Positions 1 to 26,430 of a stretch of DNA of 64,000 nucleotides are shown piece after piece. How positions within the stretch are numbered: the first letter of the stretch is position 1; each line of letters begins with the position of its first letter. The position numbers were made by a program, and so were the translations under genes. The notes under the pieces are model-generated. The model did not search any database and was not told where the DNA came from. It saw nothing but the letters and a program-made list of their open reading frames with translations. Location: positions 6,822,501 to 6,886,500 of the forward strand of contig JAKNDB010000087.1 in the NCBI GenBank assembly GCA_024305405.1. The letters run 5' to 3'. The stretch comes from Dirofilaria immitis. Its lineage: Eukaryota; Nematoda; Chromadorea; Rhabditida; Onchocercidae.

Positions 1-90
1 AAGCTAAATTTGAAATAATAAAGACTTTCGAAATATTAGAAAGAATAACTAAATATAATGAATGACAAAAATTGAGCGCAAAGAATTTTA

Positions 91-3000
91 TCAAAATCTA
101 AGAAATCTTATGTTCGGACAGCCACATAGAGATGCTAGTACTTTAATGATTGAATCATCAGGAAAATAAAATATTCTACAAAAAATCTTTACTATCAACT
201 TACAAAAGGTAGAATCCGTATACGGTGAATTTATGCAAGGACCGCTCAGGGATCCGAAAGTTGCGAACTGTCCCGAACTTTCCGGGACTTCTTCGCTGTC
301 TACGCATAAAACAAAACAAATAAGAAAATAAGGCGAAATTGAAAGCAAAAGAAAAAACTGTTTAATACGGATTGACGTAACCTATCCTTAAATATACTAC
401 AGCGTTTCTGGACATTTAACTTTATCTCGAGCCAAATTGAATGCATACGGTAAAATGTTTTCCACCATGTTTGAATTTTTTTTCTTGATTTACAGCATTT
501 AAAAAAATCAAAATTGAAACGAAATCCAATAAATAACAAAAAACTAAAAAATCAAACAAGAAAACAATAATTAATAATAATAAATTCATAATGTAAAAAT
601 CGTGCTCAAGTCAAAGATTCAGAAAAAGACAAGTTACCTCCAGAATATTCAAGACTGATGTCATTCTTCTGCAAATATGTGGTACTGGATACCGCGCCCA
701 TACAACTTGAAACGATTTTCCCTACTTCATTAGATTCTATGATAAAAACAAAATGAAAAGTAAAATCAACTAACATATTTATTCATGACTGAATCTCAAA
801 ATAGTAAAATGAATCATTAATTTCTTCAGGTTTTGGATCGATGCTCTTTAACTCAGAAATTGTTGAAAATGAACAAATACCATTTCTTAGAAATATTATT
901 TTCATATATGTACGTCAAATGAAACAAAAATAAGAAAGATGCCATTTGGAGAATCTTCTTCTAATAGCGAGGCTCGCATCGATTCAATAATTCCATCACT
1001 ATTTTCCTGAGAAGAATCGGCCGTAGCTTTTATTTGTCCAACTGGTGAAGAAATGCGTAAATGCACTAAGTCTGATCTGTTATTTTCATCTTCTTCTGTG
1101 ACTTTCTAGAATAATTCTGGTCATCGAATCCTTAAGGTGTGTTGTTATTAATTACATTTTTAAAAAAATGCTGTTGTTTTCAGCAACTTTTCAATGTTAG
1201 CAACTGAGTTTAATATACCTTACTCTTCCCTTCTTTTGTTTTTCCTTTACGTTTCATTTTCTTCCACTTTTGAAACTTAAAATTATGGCACAAAATTACG
1301 AATACAGAATAAATTAAAATTAGAAAAGCAAAAAAGATCATAAAATTACAACGGTCACTCTATCTTTCTTCGGTCTAGATGTCGGAGTTTCGTCGATTAT
1401 CCTCCTGAGCATCTATAAAAGTTAATTTGGTGAAAAATGGAATTACCGAAACTATTGTTTCTGAACAAAATGATAACAGTATCAAGTCTCAAAAAATTTC
1501 GCTTAGATATGATGTTACAAATAAACTAGAAATCATTAATATTTATTAACTTAAAAAAGATGAGGCGTTCTGTTTAATGATGAATATGAATAAATTACAT
1601 GTCTTATGAGTTTAATGAAATCTTTAGAAGTTAAAGAAAATGAAGCATGCTACTTTGGTCGGAGTTACTTAACGATATATATTCGAAAAGATCAACTATT
1701 TTTTCTTATTGCATACAGAATGATCTGGTGTTCGTCTACCTAAATTACTAACAACTAAACCACAGAGTAAAAGAAAAGTATATTCTTAAGTGGTATTGCA
1801 AATTTCTCTAGGATTTCCACATTCATTATTTCCAATATACAATCTTCTTATTACTAAAAAAACTATCTAAAAAACTCTTAAATAATCAAATAGTCTAAGA
1901 GTTACGGAATATATAGAAATATTTTAAAAATAAAGAAAATATTTACCTTACTATCACAATGAATATTAACAAAAGTTGAAGTAGCAACTACGACATATAA
2001 TTTCACTATTTAGTTTGACTTGCTCAACGGAAAGATGAAAACACTTTGGAAATCTCAATAATAAAAAACAATATACTTTGATGCAAGCATTACTAATATT
2101 TAACAACAATCACCGATGAGATTTCACAAAATTATTTAATGTTGGTAGATATTTACTAAGCGCTTAGAAAATCTATTTGATTTTCTAGAAGCTTACTTGT
2201 AGCTCATTCTTTTCAGTGTCATGTTGCTTGCTTGCGCTTCCAAGGAAAGCTGATTCCAGATACACAGAACAGCTAAAAAGAAGAAATTCTTTCTGACTGA
2301 CTTTTTATTTTAGCACTCTGTCAGATCAAGTTCTTATTATGGAATAATTTTGAAACGCGACAGGAATACGATTATGACGAATAGATCAACTGAAATAATG
2401 ACTTCCAGTTTTTCACGGAAAATTCCTGCAATTTAAAACTTTAAATCAAAAATATTTTATGAGTAAGTATAAGCTAAGATTGTTTTAAACAGTCGGTTTT
2501 ATCATACCTAACTTTGATTTATATTCTCGATAATAAAAATTTACCCTCCAAATTTTGTACTGAAAGTGCCAGCTGATATTTTTGAAATGAAAGTCAATTT
2601 CTGGAAGCGATAATTAGTTGATGATGATTTAAAACCAGCTGGTTCATAATTATTTGGAGTGTCTAAACAAAGTTTTGGAAACTAAAATAGAAAGTCAACC
2701 AATGGTTGTAAACTAATATAACAAGTCTTTTTTACATTTTGATGTGATAAATTCCAATAAGTTAATTTTTCAGCAATTACGATGGAAATATGCAGCATGA
2801 AGCTACCATTTGTATAAGCCATCATAATGACTTTCTGCCAAATAAAATCAAGAAAAATTAAAACAGAAATATATAAAATCCTTAAACATAACTAATACTG
2901 AGCTTTAAATTAATTACTTCGAAGATATTATCAAAATAAACGAAATCAAGAAATTGCAAAATATGAAAACCTGCGTAATAGATAAGTTTGAAGTATGGAA

Positions 3001-4795
3001 AAGCGCTCTGAGGAATTGGCGATAGTATATTCATAAGAACATTCAAGCGCAGCAATAATGCAGTGACTTCTTTTCGTAGTTCACTGACAGTCTCACATGA
3101 CAGAACAATTTCGTGTGATGAAGTATAATCACTAGAATAAATCTTTTAAATTAGACAAAATTGGCAATATAAATGCAAGCTACAATGTGACTTAAGTTAT
3201 ATTTTCACTTCCAAAAACTGATCTCTAAAAAACTAACTTACTTAAGACTTTATAAAATAAATTATTAAAAAAATTAGAATAATTTTTGCCATAAAATAAG
3301 AGACTTAAATTCTTGCAGCTTTCAGAAACGCTTTCAGAAATATTTTGAGAGTTTGTTGTTCTTGAATAACTAATTGCTTAAGAATACTCAGCCGAAGAGA
3401 AGAAAAAATAGAAATTAACGAAAGAATTTTTTTCCTAAGATTTACACTTTGCTAATCATTTATCGAAAACTGCTTAGAAACAATTTTGAAATTATGCAAA
3501 GAATTATTTAGAACAAATTTCTCAAGAAACATCAATGAAAGCAAGAAATGGAACTGTCCCAACTTACCTACGAAGAAGCAATCTAGCACCATCAGCATAT
3601 GTGAAACTAAGAGTGTATACTTCAATGACTTCATCCACATCACCTGCTTCTTCAGTTGAAACCAAAATAAAAAAATCACGCAACTAAAACAGATATCTTA
3701 TGTCCATTCTTTAATCTTAAAAGATTTTGATTGAAAATAAGAATTTGATAATGACCAGTAACTGAATAGGGACCTTACTGAGGAAACTTTCTAATATAAA
3801 CTAGATAAAACAAACAAGTATGAGGAAAAAATATTGTATCTTTATCCTAACTTATAAATTAATGAGATATACTAGTGTAAATCAATGGAGATATATTATT
3901 TAATTTAGAAATTAATATGGTTATATTATTGTTCGTAAGATCACATGCGATTTTTGCAAGGCTTTAAATTATATTCAATAAGTATGAGAATATTTTAGTA
4001 TCTACTAACTTACGTAATGCTTTTCAATAGCTTCCGTAACGGCATAAAGAAGTGCGGATAATTTCTTGCCTAGATCTGTATCTTCACTAACAATGCAACA
4101 TTTCAAGCCTTCAATAAACATTTCAAAATTTTAGTGATGAAAAATTTTTGTTAAAAACTTAAAAATGTCAACTTATTACTACAATTTCAAACTAACAAAC
4201 TTTATTTTTAAAGGTTTCGATTGATTGAGCAATTTTCAAACAAATCATTTCAGCAAAACTTTATGTGGGACAGGAAAATTAATTACCACTTACCATCAAT
4301 TATGACATCTCTGAAGACCGAAGTTGGAATAAGCAAGCGTTTTTAATGATATTTGATACGATAATGAAAAAGAATCTTTTAATGAAAAGCGTTGAAGAAC
4401 GATTATCTAACGATGATGGAAAAAGCTTCATTTTTCGATCCTCCAATACTGAAGTAATGAGAGAGAAATTACAAACTTCTGGGAAGATTCAAGTTGATGA
4501 AAATGAAAAATATTTCACATCTAAAGGTATGGCAAACAATGGAAGGAAAAAGCCCTAACCCTAAAATTTGACAACAAATGCTTAAACAAAATATATTATA
4601 TTTCTTTACTACCTCGTATGAAGCATGGAAAGAAACAAAGGGAGACACAGCAACAAGATAAGGTGAGTCGAAGTTATTCTAACAATTTTGTAGATATCGT
4701 GAGTACGAAATGAAATATACAAAAGAGTGAAATACGAAGAAACAAGCTAATAAGAAATCACATACCGATTTCGACTCGCTTTTGTCCTCGCTCAT
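91..4795 (-). CDS. HORMA-domain meiotic chromosome-axis protein (HIM-3/HTP-1/HTP-3 family)
   Basis: HORMA proteins of this family build the meiotic chromosome axis and control pairing and crossover formation. Seen: the first exon (4795-4766) starts MSEDKSESKS. The HORMA core follows in exons ~4467-4294, 4108-4014, 3683-3568, 3131-2971 and 2662-2545. Family landmarks are 'AVTEAIEKHYLRDFFILV', 'VIEVYTLSFTYADGARLLLR' and 'TPNNYEPAGF', matching the conserved E.Y.F.F.Y and TP.DYEP.GF patterns. The exon phases agree across these junctions. A charged, Ser-rich tail follows (exons 2272-2197, ~1405-1366, ~1288-1240, 1105-~926, ~737-636, 299-204), with a basic patch (RPKKDR, WKKMKRKGK). The end is uncertain: the frame stays open to a stop at 91, or a gtaagt donor at 203 leads out of the window. 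The 5-T run at 4340-4344 breaks the frame by one base in the first HORMA helix. The exon(s) between 4766 and about 4467 are not resolved. Which paralogue this is (HIM-3, HTP-1/2 or HTP-3) cannot be decided. Confidence 0.88.
4340..4344 (-). other. Probable missing base (frameshift) in HORMA exon
   Basis: On the minus strand, upstream codons read '..LFIKRFFFIIVSNII' and downstream codons read 'RLLIPTSVFRDVIIDG'. Both fit the start of a HORMA domain but lie in different frames. Adding one A to the A5 run (T5 on the plus strand) joins them. No splice acceptor lies between the two segments that would explain the shift. Confidence 0.65.
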
Positions 4796-6841
4796 CTTTA
4801 AAAAAGTAGATGTATTGATGTATCTGAATTTGGAATTATTTTAGAGATTATATGATCAGAATATTGTAGATAATCATATAATGAATGAAAAATGAATTTT
4901 AGAAAAGAAATTTAGTAGTCTTGAATGAAGAAAACATACTAAACATTACTACTACTACGAAATGACAAGACGAAATCATCACGACATATTGAGCAAACTT
5001 TTGAAAAAGATATAAGAATATAACTGAGCGATTGATATGGAACAAAAATTTTACGATTAATGCTAAAATGCTGAAATCAGTGAAATACATATTTTCTGTG
5101 ACATTTCAATATATCTTTCCTTAAAACTTACGACATTTCAGTAGAAACACCAAACAAATACTAAAAATGTTAGAATTTTGCGTACGTGCACAATACAAAA
5201 TTTTTGAGGAACAATTTCACACATTATGGGCCATAAAATTTCCCATAATTTCTACCTTCAATTTTAAATGAGCATGGCACCTAGTAAGTGATTGCAGCAT
5301 GTAGGAATCCGGCCTAGGATGTTGCGACATCACGAAAGAATATACTTAAACGTGGAATACCTATCCGGACTGAGAAAAACAATGGCGAGAATTGAACTAT
5401 ACACAAATGAGATATTCTGTCCTCTTGTTTATGATGGCATTATCGAAATTGATGACAAAACGTACCACATTCATCGGTGCAAAATACTTTCATTTTGTTT
5501 ATGCTTTCCTTTCGCCATAGAAAATATTATCGCTTGCACTAAACTATTTTCGAATTAATTTGTCAATAAATTTCAACTATGAAAAGAAATGTAACTTGCT
5601 TGTCAAACAGAATGCTAAATTAATCAAATTTTAACCTCCTGGAGCCAAAACGCCAAAACTTAGTCATGTAATGGATTATAATAACGTAGAGCGTTAAATT
5701 TACATCGAAACATCAGAAATCAAATCTTAACTGCTTCATATTACTGTTTTTTTTTCACAAATACAAAAATACAACATAAATGACAAATATCAGTTAAATT
5801 TTTAAGACACTTATTTGACAGTTTTTACACTAAGAAACAATTCAGTGATTAATTCAATTAAATTATCATTGTTTGTAATTTACCAAGGAAAAAGAAAATT
5901 AGAATTTTGATGTTTAATATGGCATAATATTTCATAGATTTGATCAAAACTGTAAAAATAAACTTTTGACTTTGTATCCCCTCACGTTCGATCGACGACT
6001 TATTCCTTTTTTCATCATTTATTTTACTTTCATCTTTCAATTGATTATTATTATAAGTGGTTTATAAATAAATATTAGAAAGAGCATTTAACATCCGTTA
6101 GATGAGAAATCTTGCTTTCACCAGCTATTTTCAATGTCATCTCAAACCATTCAGAATATATCCATTAGGACTTTTAATAGAAATCAAGAGGATTCACAGC
6201 TCAATTCTATTTATTAGAGATATTTCCCAACTTTTTTTCAATTCTTTTTCTTATTTCTATTCTCATCTTTCTTCTTAAACTATTTTGCAATAGAATTCAA
6301 AATCAATTTGATTTAATTAGAAGAGATGAAGTTGAAACTCTTAGTAACTGGAAATATTTTTATTGGCCTTCGCGTCAATAATCTTTGAACCGCAAATAAG
6401 TTTCATTCAAAATTATAATGGATATACTACTCTTGATATTAAAAATAAGAATTCCAAGGATTTTTTTTTGACATAAATTGATCCTACATTACAATACTAT
6501 GAGCACGAATGGGGATGAAAATAAAGCAAGCAATAAAAGAAAACAGGAAATCTGTCAAATTCAGGCGCAAGTAACGCAGGGTTAAGGTGTCACAAGTGTT
6601 TACAGAGCACTGCAAAAAGAATATAAAATGAATACTTTCAACATTTCCCATCTGAACTCTATTTAACTTGGAAAAGTTTCAAAAGAAGAAGAATACTGCC
6701 CCTGATAGAAAAAAGAATGTTATAAATTTCATCACCAGTTGAAAGAGCGAATTATGAAAAGAAAAGCCTTACAATGTGTCATATAAAACAATCGGATAAT
6801 ACCTGAGGGATGGGAAAGTTGCTAAAGTTTTTTACAAACAC
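4796..6841. other. Intergenic stretch between the HORMA gene and the Pol I subunit gene
   Basis: About 2 kb of AT-rich DNA. The only sizeable open frame is on the plus strand at 5292-5558 (listed separately). Nothing else coding, no tRNA and no transposon is evident. The distance is larger than typical nematode operon spacing, so co-transcription of the two minus-strand genes is not indicated. Confidence 0.5.
5292..5558 (+). CDS. Unrecognised 88-codon open frame, possibly an exon or relic
   Basis: Not recognised. The open frame has a less AT-biased, codon-like middle part (HHERIYLNVEYLSGL, CPLVYDGIIEIDDKTYHIH). This stands out from the surrounding non-coding DNA. There is no signal peptide, no known motif and no clear partner exon nearby. 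A loose resemblance to the end of reprolysin-type (ADAM) prodomains was considered, but it rests on a few residues and is not claimed. It could be an isolated exon, a gene remnant or chance. Confidence 0.2.
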   Translation: MQHVGIRPRMLRHHERIYLNVEYLSGLRKTMARIELYTNEIFCPLVYDGIIEIDDKTYHIHRCKILSFCLCFPFAIENIIACTKLFSN

Positions 6842-20797
<13,956 letters not shown>

Positions 20798-20806
20798 TGC
20801 TCCCTG
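20798..20806 (-). promoter_or_regulatory. Putative trans-splice (or splice) acceptor of the Pol I subunit gene
   Basis: A pyrimidine-rich 'ccatctctttcag' on the minus strand ends 6 nt before the ATG at 20797. No in-frame upstream exon was found that joins in the right phase, so a spliced-leader acceptor is the likely reading. An ordinary 5' UTR intron is the alternative. Confidence 0.45.
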
Positions 20807-21033
20807 AAAGAGATGGGATACTTGAAGAAAATGAAAATTAATGAAGAATAGAAGATAATATATTATCAACAACGAATAAAATGTTTATTTTTTTCATCAT
20901 ATTATCTCTCTAGATTTGCATATTCTTGCAGACGAATTATAAGATCATTCAAATAAAGAAAATGAAGCGATTTTAGGAAAAATAGAGAGGAAACAGAAAC
21001 AGAAATCGGAAGCACATTTGTAGCAAATGAGTA

Positions 21034-21403
21034 CTAGTGAAATAAAGTATTCTGAATGCTTGATCTGTTTATTGGCAATAAATTATGATATAAAAACACA
21101 GTGAGATTTGTGTTATACCCGCTCAAATTGCTGTAGTGATCATTGAAAGAGTTATCTTCACAGTTATTCAGAGATGGAACAGTGTTCCCTTGCCGCTTTG
21201 ATTGTCCCTTCGTATCCGAATTATTTTCTCCAGTCCATAACAGACCAACTACAGTATCCCTTGTGAAATGTGGTAGGAAAGAACGACCACTGCGAAAATC
21301 ACCAGGTGCACCTAAATCCATTCCTTGAGAATATTCTATTGCACTGTCGGTATCATCACTGACTACGCGACCAGAATGTAACATATCGTTAGTGTATGTC
21401 TAG
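21034..21403 (-). CDS. Orphan open exon of unknown function between two minus-strand genes
   Basis: Not recognised. An open frame starts right after a 'tttgctag' acceptor and continues in frame through an ATG at 21384. It carries codon-like sequence such as GRVVSDDTDSAIEYSQGMD and SGRSFLPHFTRDTVVGLLW. It either ends at the stop at 21034 (116 aa from the ATG) or leaves through a gtataa donor after NLSG at ~21118. It does not join the first Pol I exon in phase. It lies downstream of the 184-aa gene and upstream of the Pol I gene on the same strand. It could be a separate small trans-spliced gene or an exon of either neighbour. Confidence 0.35.
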
Positions 21404-22030
21404 CAAACCATGTTTGAATATATAGTTTTTGTGGATGAAAGCGGCATTGGTTTCGAAGCTTTCTTGTGATGAGCTGTTTCTAATGCGTAAACTTGCGGGA
21501 TGATATTACTGGTGGCACTTTCACAGAGAGATGATAGAATGAGGGAATGAGGGAAGATATTTTCTGGCGTTCCTTACTGTCATAATGACTCGACAAATAA
21601 TCTTTATGACACAGGAGAAGTCAGAAAGAACGTATTGATTGACATACTGACACAAGACAGAATAATTTTGCTTATTTAATGATCAATTTCTATAGAAAAG
21701 CTTACAATTGATCAAAAATAGTGACATAATATGACAAGGTAATTTACAAAACATTTTTATAGAGTTATTAAAAATTAAAGTTATTAAAAACGAAAGTAAA
21801 ATCACGGAAAATAATTCATAAAAGAAAGCATATATTGACGTTTGGAAATTTCGGATGAATAAATAGCGGCCGTATTGATGTTGTAATTCTGTTATATTCG
21901 AACATTTCAAATACATTTCAAAAATGATAAAGTATTAGAGCTTTATTGTGTTCACTGGCTTCGATCTTGGCTAGGCATGGAATGAGCAATATTGATATAT
22001 GAATTATTCAGGACTCTCTGAGGCGATATT

Positions 22031-22795
22031 CTAACGAATGGAATTATAATAGCTTTTTGGAAATTTAGCAATAATATCCATCATTTCCAAGACCATTTGT
22101 CGAAAATTAGCGGGTGGTAACAGCGCATATGGACTAGCTGATGCGGCTACAATAAATTCACGCGAATATATGATGCGTACGTCCAGATGGCCATCCTGGC
22201 AGCGTCGAGTAACAATCATGCTTCCACCAGTGGGATCTGCGTATGCAACGCTCACCTGGAGATAAAAGAAGCTGCAAATGTGAATGTCAGATGGACTTGC
22301 CTAGAAAGAATCCTTCACATGGATAAATGTTTTGAGCAGAATCAATACCAGTTCGATGGTGCCATACATTAGCAACCAATCTATTTATCATATACACACT
22401 TTTTTATGGGAACGTACAATTTTCCTGCTAGAATGTAGACTGTTATTGGCGGATGTCAAAGATTGAATAGTTTGTTGAGATGGTACCCAGATTGGGCTCA
22501 ATTCACGGGTACGAAGTGGACGTCGACGACGAAAACGTTGTTCATCGCTAATGGCAGTCGGGAGCATATACTGCAATGCATTGACATTATCGAAAATATT
22601 CTCGGTATTTGTTTTCGCAAGCCAATGAAATTTGGAAGGAAAAGTATTCTAAGTTGAATTTCCAGAAATTTATATAAGTTTTGAAGTAATGCTAACATTG
22701 TTAGGTATAATGGAAAGTTGCGGTGCTAGTGGTGAAATCACAAATCCTTGGCTCAGTAGCCAGCTTACCGCGGGCATTATCGTTGTTGTATTCAT
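22031..22795 (-). CDS. Unrecognised 184-aa conserved-looking protein (3 exons)
   Basis: Three exons, 22795-22697 (99 nt), 22648-22418 (231 nt) and 22255-22031 (225 nt), each a whole number of codons with clean GT..AG ends. Together they give 185 codons including the stop. The ATG lies one base after an 'acaaacag' acceptor, a typical trans-splice arrangement. Seen in the protein: a hydrophobic N-terminal stretch (SWLLSQGFVISPLAPQLSII), an arginine-rich patch (RFRRRRPLRTRELSPIWVPS), a Ser/Asn-rich linker and a C-terminal half with DPTGGSMIVTRR and SPYALLPPANFRQMVLEMMD. No family was recognised. The three phase-0 introns, an open frame with no break and mixed composition make it a believable gene. 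Function unknown. Confidence 0.72.
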
Positions 22796-25146
22796 CCTGT
22801 TTGTAGTAACTGAAATTTTAAAATGTTTAGATTTTGGAACTCTTCAACATTTCTTATAAAATTACAGAGAATCAGAATAATGAATATGGGTTCAAATTTT
22901 GATGTTAAAATAGTCCAGATTTGGCTTTTCTTACATTGACAATGTCAAGTTTTGCAAAATGAATAAAATCTCTATCTTAGTATATATGGTACATTTATGT
23001 AAAATAATTTTACTCGCTTAAGTAGCAGTTATAAAGATATCACCTTATCATTGAGCTGCCATTTAGCACTTTGCTGTAATTATTTATGACGTCCTATAAA
23101 TTTTTGATCTACGTTCATAAATATTCAAATATAAATGTTTCAAGCATAAATAAGATTTCAGACATTAGAAAATTTGCATAATTTTGTTTATAGGAGTGAA
23201 AATCTCTTCTTCAATTATTTGCTTGAGAACTTCCATTTATAGATTTATAGATATGAGAACTCTAATTTATAGAAATATGACGTTAGAAACAAAAACAATG
23301 AAATGATTTATTTGCGAAGCATTTAATTTCATATTGATTTGCAATTCTTCACCTAAACTTTATTGCGATTTTGAAAAATCAGTGATTGAATTTATAAGAA
23401 ATTCATATTAGAAGAGACAGTTAAAAACATGATAATTTAATTTCAATTTCTGAATTTCCTAACGAAGTTAATAAATTAGGGTTAAATTTTTTCTTTTAAT
23501 CAAAGTAACGTCTCACTGTTGTGATACTTGTTATGGCAAATATCCGAGTTAAAAAACTTACGAGGTACATTGGTAGAAGTAAAAGGTACATTTGTTTGAC
23601 AAAATCTTGCCAAGTCGGGATAGATATCCATCATTTCGTTCATTTAGAAATATTAACTTCAAAAAGAATAATGGTGAACTTCTCCCACTATTTGACAACA
23701 AAAAGTAAATGCCAAAATGAAGAGTAATTGACGTCTATAATCCAGAGCGCTTGTAATTGCGAATTGTGCGAACATTATATATCTTCGAAAATTAGCATAA
23801 ATATAAAGTATGATGTCATACGTAAAGCTTTAGATTCCTGGTGTAGAATACCCACAGCTGAGGAAAATAAAATTCCAATTTAATTAAACAAATTGTTCAA
23901 AGCAGTTTAGAAATAAGCAACAAATTTTATATAAAAGCTGAGCAAAAATAATATTTGTTGCAGTGTTAGTGTTAGTTCAAATCTGCTGAAAGTACTAAAT
24001 AAACCGATGATTTGAAAAACCAAATTTTATGCAAGTTCTCGAGATTGGTCAGTCCAGCATGTAATGACATGTGAAGTATTAAATTCACAGTTAGACTGTC
24101 GAGTTACAACTTTGCTGTTTCTTTTTATTGTCTAAAAGTGTATTTAATTAAAGCTCATTTAATTATATATAAATGTTGCAGTTATTTTTCTCAAACATAA
24201 TGGAAATTTTTCGAGACCGTTATGAGCATTTTTCTTATTGTGTTTGTTATTCATTTATTGTTCTTAGTACGAATTTGTCATTTTAGCTCAACAGCATATT
24301 TCCTTTTCATCATTTTTGACAGGAAAAGAGAAGGCCTGTATAATATGTCTTGGATAAAGAATATAGGGAAGTTCATATATGCAGGTTTATTTATCCTTTC
24401 ATTAAGATGAATAAACAACATAAAAGGTATCGATTGCAAAAGATTTGATGCATTTAGTCGATTCCTGCTGTAAGCTGGAACAATTCTTGATAGTTTAACT
24501 TTGTGCCGATTGGTATATATTGCAAGTATTTCCCGCTAATGCCATATTCTACGAATATTAATATTATATAAACTATTGTTAATATTGCAGAAAATAGGAA
24601 CGATAATTTCGTCATTTGTGGACAAAAACATTCTTCGAATAATTCATAAATGACATCTTGATTTAAAAAAGAAAAAAAACTGCCTAACTGTCCAAGTTGT
24701 TTTCAATATAATATTAGGTTTAATTGCAGTAAAACCATCTTATTTTTGCTGAAATGTTGATATTAAATATATTAATTAAAAATTGGGGCTTAATTTGTAA
24801 TTTAAACAAATAGCCAAACAATTCGACATTCCAACAATAACACTTTTTTTCAATCAATATATTTAATGTTTTGGTTGTCTGTTTAAAATCTTTGACAGTT
24901 TTTTTGCTTAAAATAAAATAGTTGAAACTATGTATGTATTATTAAAGTAATTGCAGCATAGAGTAAATGACTAATATCTTCTTTTTACTGCTGTTTATTA
25001 TATATAAAAATTAAAATTTTAATTTCACTTAATTAATATAAATGAGATTAAGCTGAAATAATAAGCACCAAGTAATGGAAACTCAGAATATATGAAGTAG
25101 TGAGGAAGCTAGAAATTTTTTTAAGATCTAAAAAGTAATGCAACAT

Positions 25147-25175
25147 TATTTAGGTTACTTTCTGTAACCTAAATA
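25147..25175. repeat. Perfect inverted repeat, 12-bp arms, 5-nt loop
   Basis: The arm tatttaggttac (25147-25158) and its exact complement gtaacctaaata (25164-25175) are separated by tttct. There is no coding context. It could form a short hairpin. Confidence 0.85.
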
Positions 25176-26395
25176 TTTTTATTTTAATTTATAACTCAGA
25201 AATTTGAGCAATTCTTTTGACCTCTTAGATATGCAAAAATTTTTTTATAGTAAAATAATAGAAAGAAAGCGAAATAGTCGCATTCCGAAAATTAAGATTA
25301 TTCCGGTTGTAATAATTGATGCGAACGTCTGTTTCATCTTAGTAAGAATGTGTGAAGTAGTATTTTGCAATTGCAACGTAATTTTAATAGATAATTGTGA
25401 TGATTATTATTACTGATATCAAGAATATATTGTTGGTGTCAATTTTTGCCATGGATAGGTTTATCTTAGTACAAAAATCATACTTTACCCTTTCATGCAT
25501 TCATGCGTATTGCCTCATTGGGATTTTAAAAATTCAAAAAATCGGATGTTTTTTGCGAAACTTAAAATGTTCTTTTACAGCTTAAATTCATGGCAAGCAA
25601 GCATTCTATGTAGCACATCATCTTCCAGTCCAGCAGGTTGCAATGATTTCATACAATAATACTCAATACATTGCTGTTAATAATATTATGATGTTGCTTT
25701 GCCACTTTGCAAATTATCTTTTGGATTTGCTTCAGTTTAATAATAGTGCTGGAATATGAATAATTGAATTAGAAGGAGAAATGATGAATAGTAAAGCTAA
25801 CATAATCCATAAAATCAACTCAAATAAGATGGCTGATGATGTTCCTATTAGGACAAATTTTTATATCTATAATAATCATGAGGACGGCAAAAAGATAAAA
25901 ACAGAAATATCGATAATCCTTTGAAATAAAAAGGATTCTGAATTATATCAAAATTAAATCTTTAATTTTTAATAACTGAGATATAAATTTATTCGATCAA
26001 ATCACCAAAGTAAGCACTTTTAGAGGTATCACGGTATTTTGATAGCTAACTCATATATATTTGGATGATAATGCCAAATATTTTTACAAATTGTTAAAAG
26101 TAATTAATCAGAAGAAAGTATGCTGATGAAAGAAGCACTAGATTATATTGAATTGTAATCATTACTTGTTCAATATTTAAATTTAAAATTGAATTTCAAT
26201 AGATATTAGAGTTTCATGCACAATTGCTGATGAATATGCTTGATTCAAGTACCAGTTTTTGTGCAGATGATTTATTGTCTAGGCCATCTTAAGATACTGC
26301 AGAAACTTTCTAAGATATGGAAATATACGTAATTAACTCATCAATTAATTACACTGCATACACATAGAGAGAAATTTTACAATGCTAATTATTGA

Positions 26396-26430
26396 ACATT
26401 ATATATTTCTGTGACATTATATATTTCTGT
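26396..26430. repeat. Two-copy tandem duplication (18-bp unit)
   Basis: acattatatatttctgtg at 26396-26413 is followed directly by 17 of the same 18 bases at 26414-26430. Confidence 0.9.

Noticed and set aside
2765..2840. Possible extra HORMA exon reading KVIMMAYTNGSFMLHIS
   Set aside because: The flanking exons (ending YYA-G and starting AC-ACT CCA) join exactly into YADTPNNYEPAGF without it.
4346..4558. Plus-strand open frame of 70 codons opposite the HORMA exon region
   Set aside because: It overlaps antisense the exon that encodes the first HORMA helix, has no family features, and the minus strand explains the openness.
22187..22657. Plus-strand open frames opposite the 184-aa gene
   Set aside because: The minus strand has three phase-consistent exons with proper splice sites. 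The plus frames lack starts in context and splice logic.
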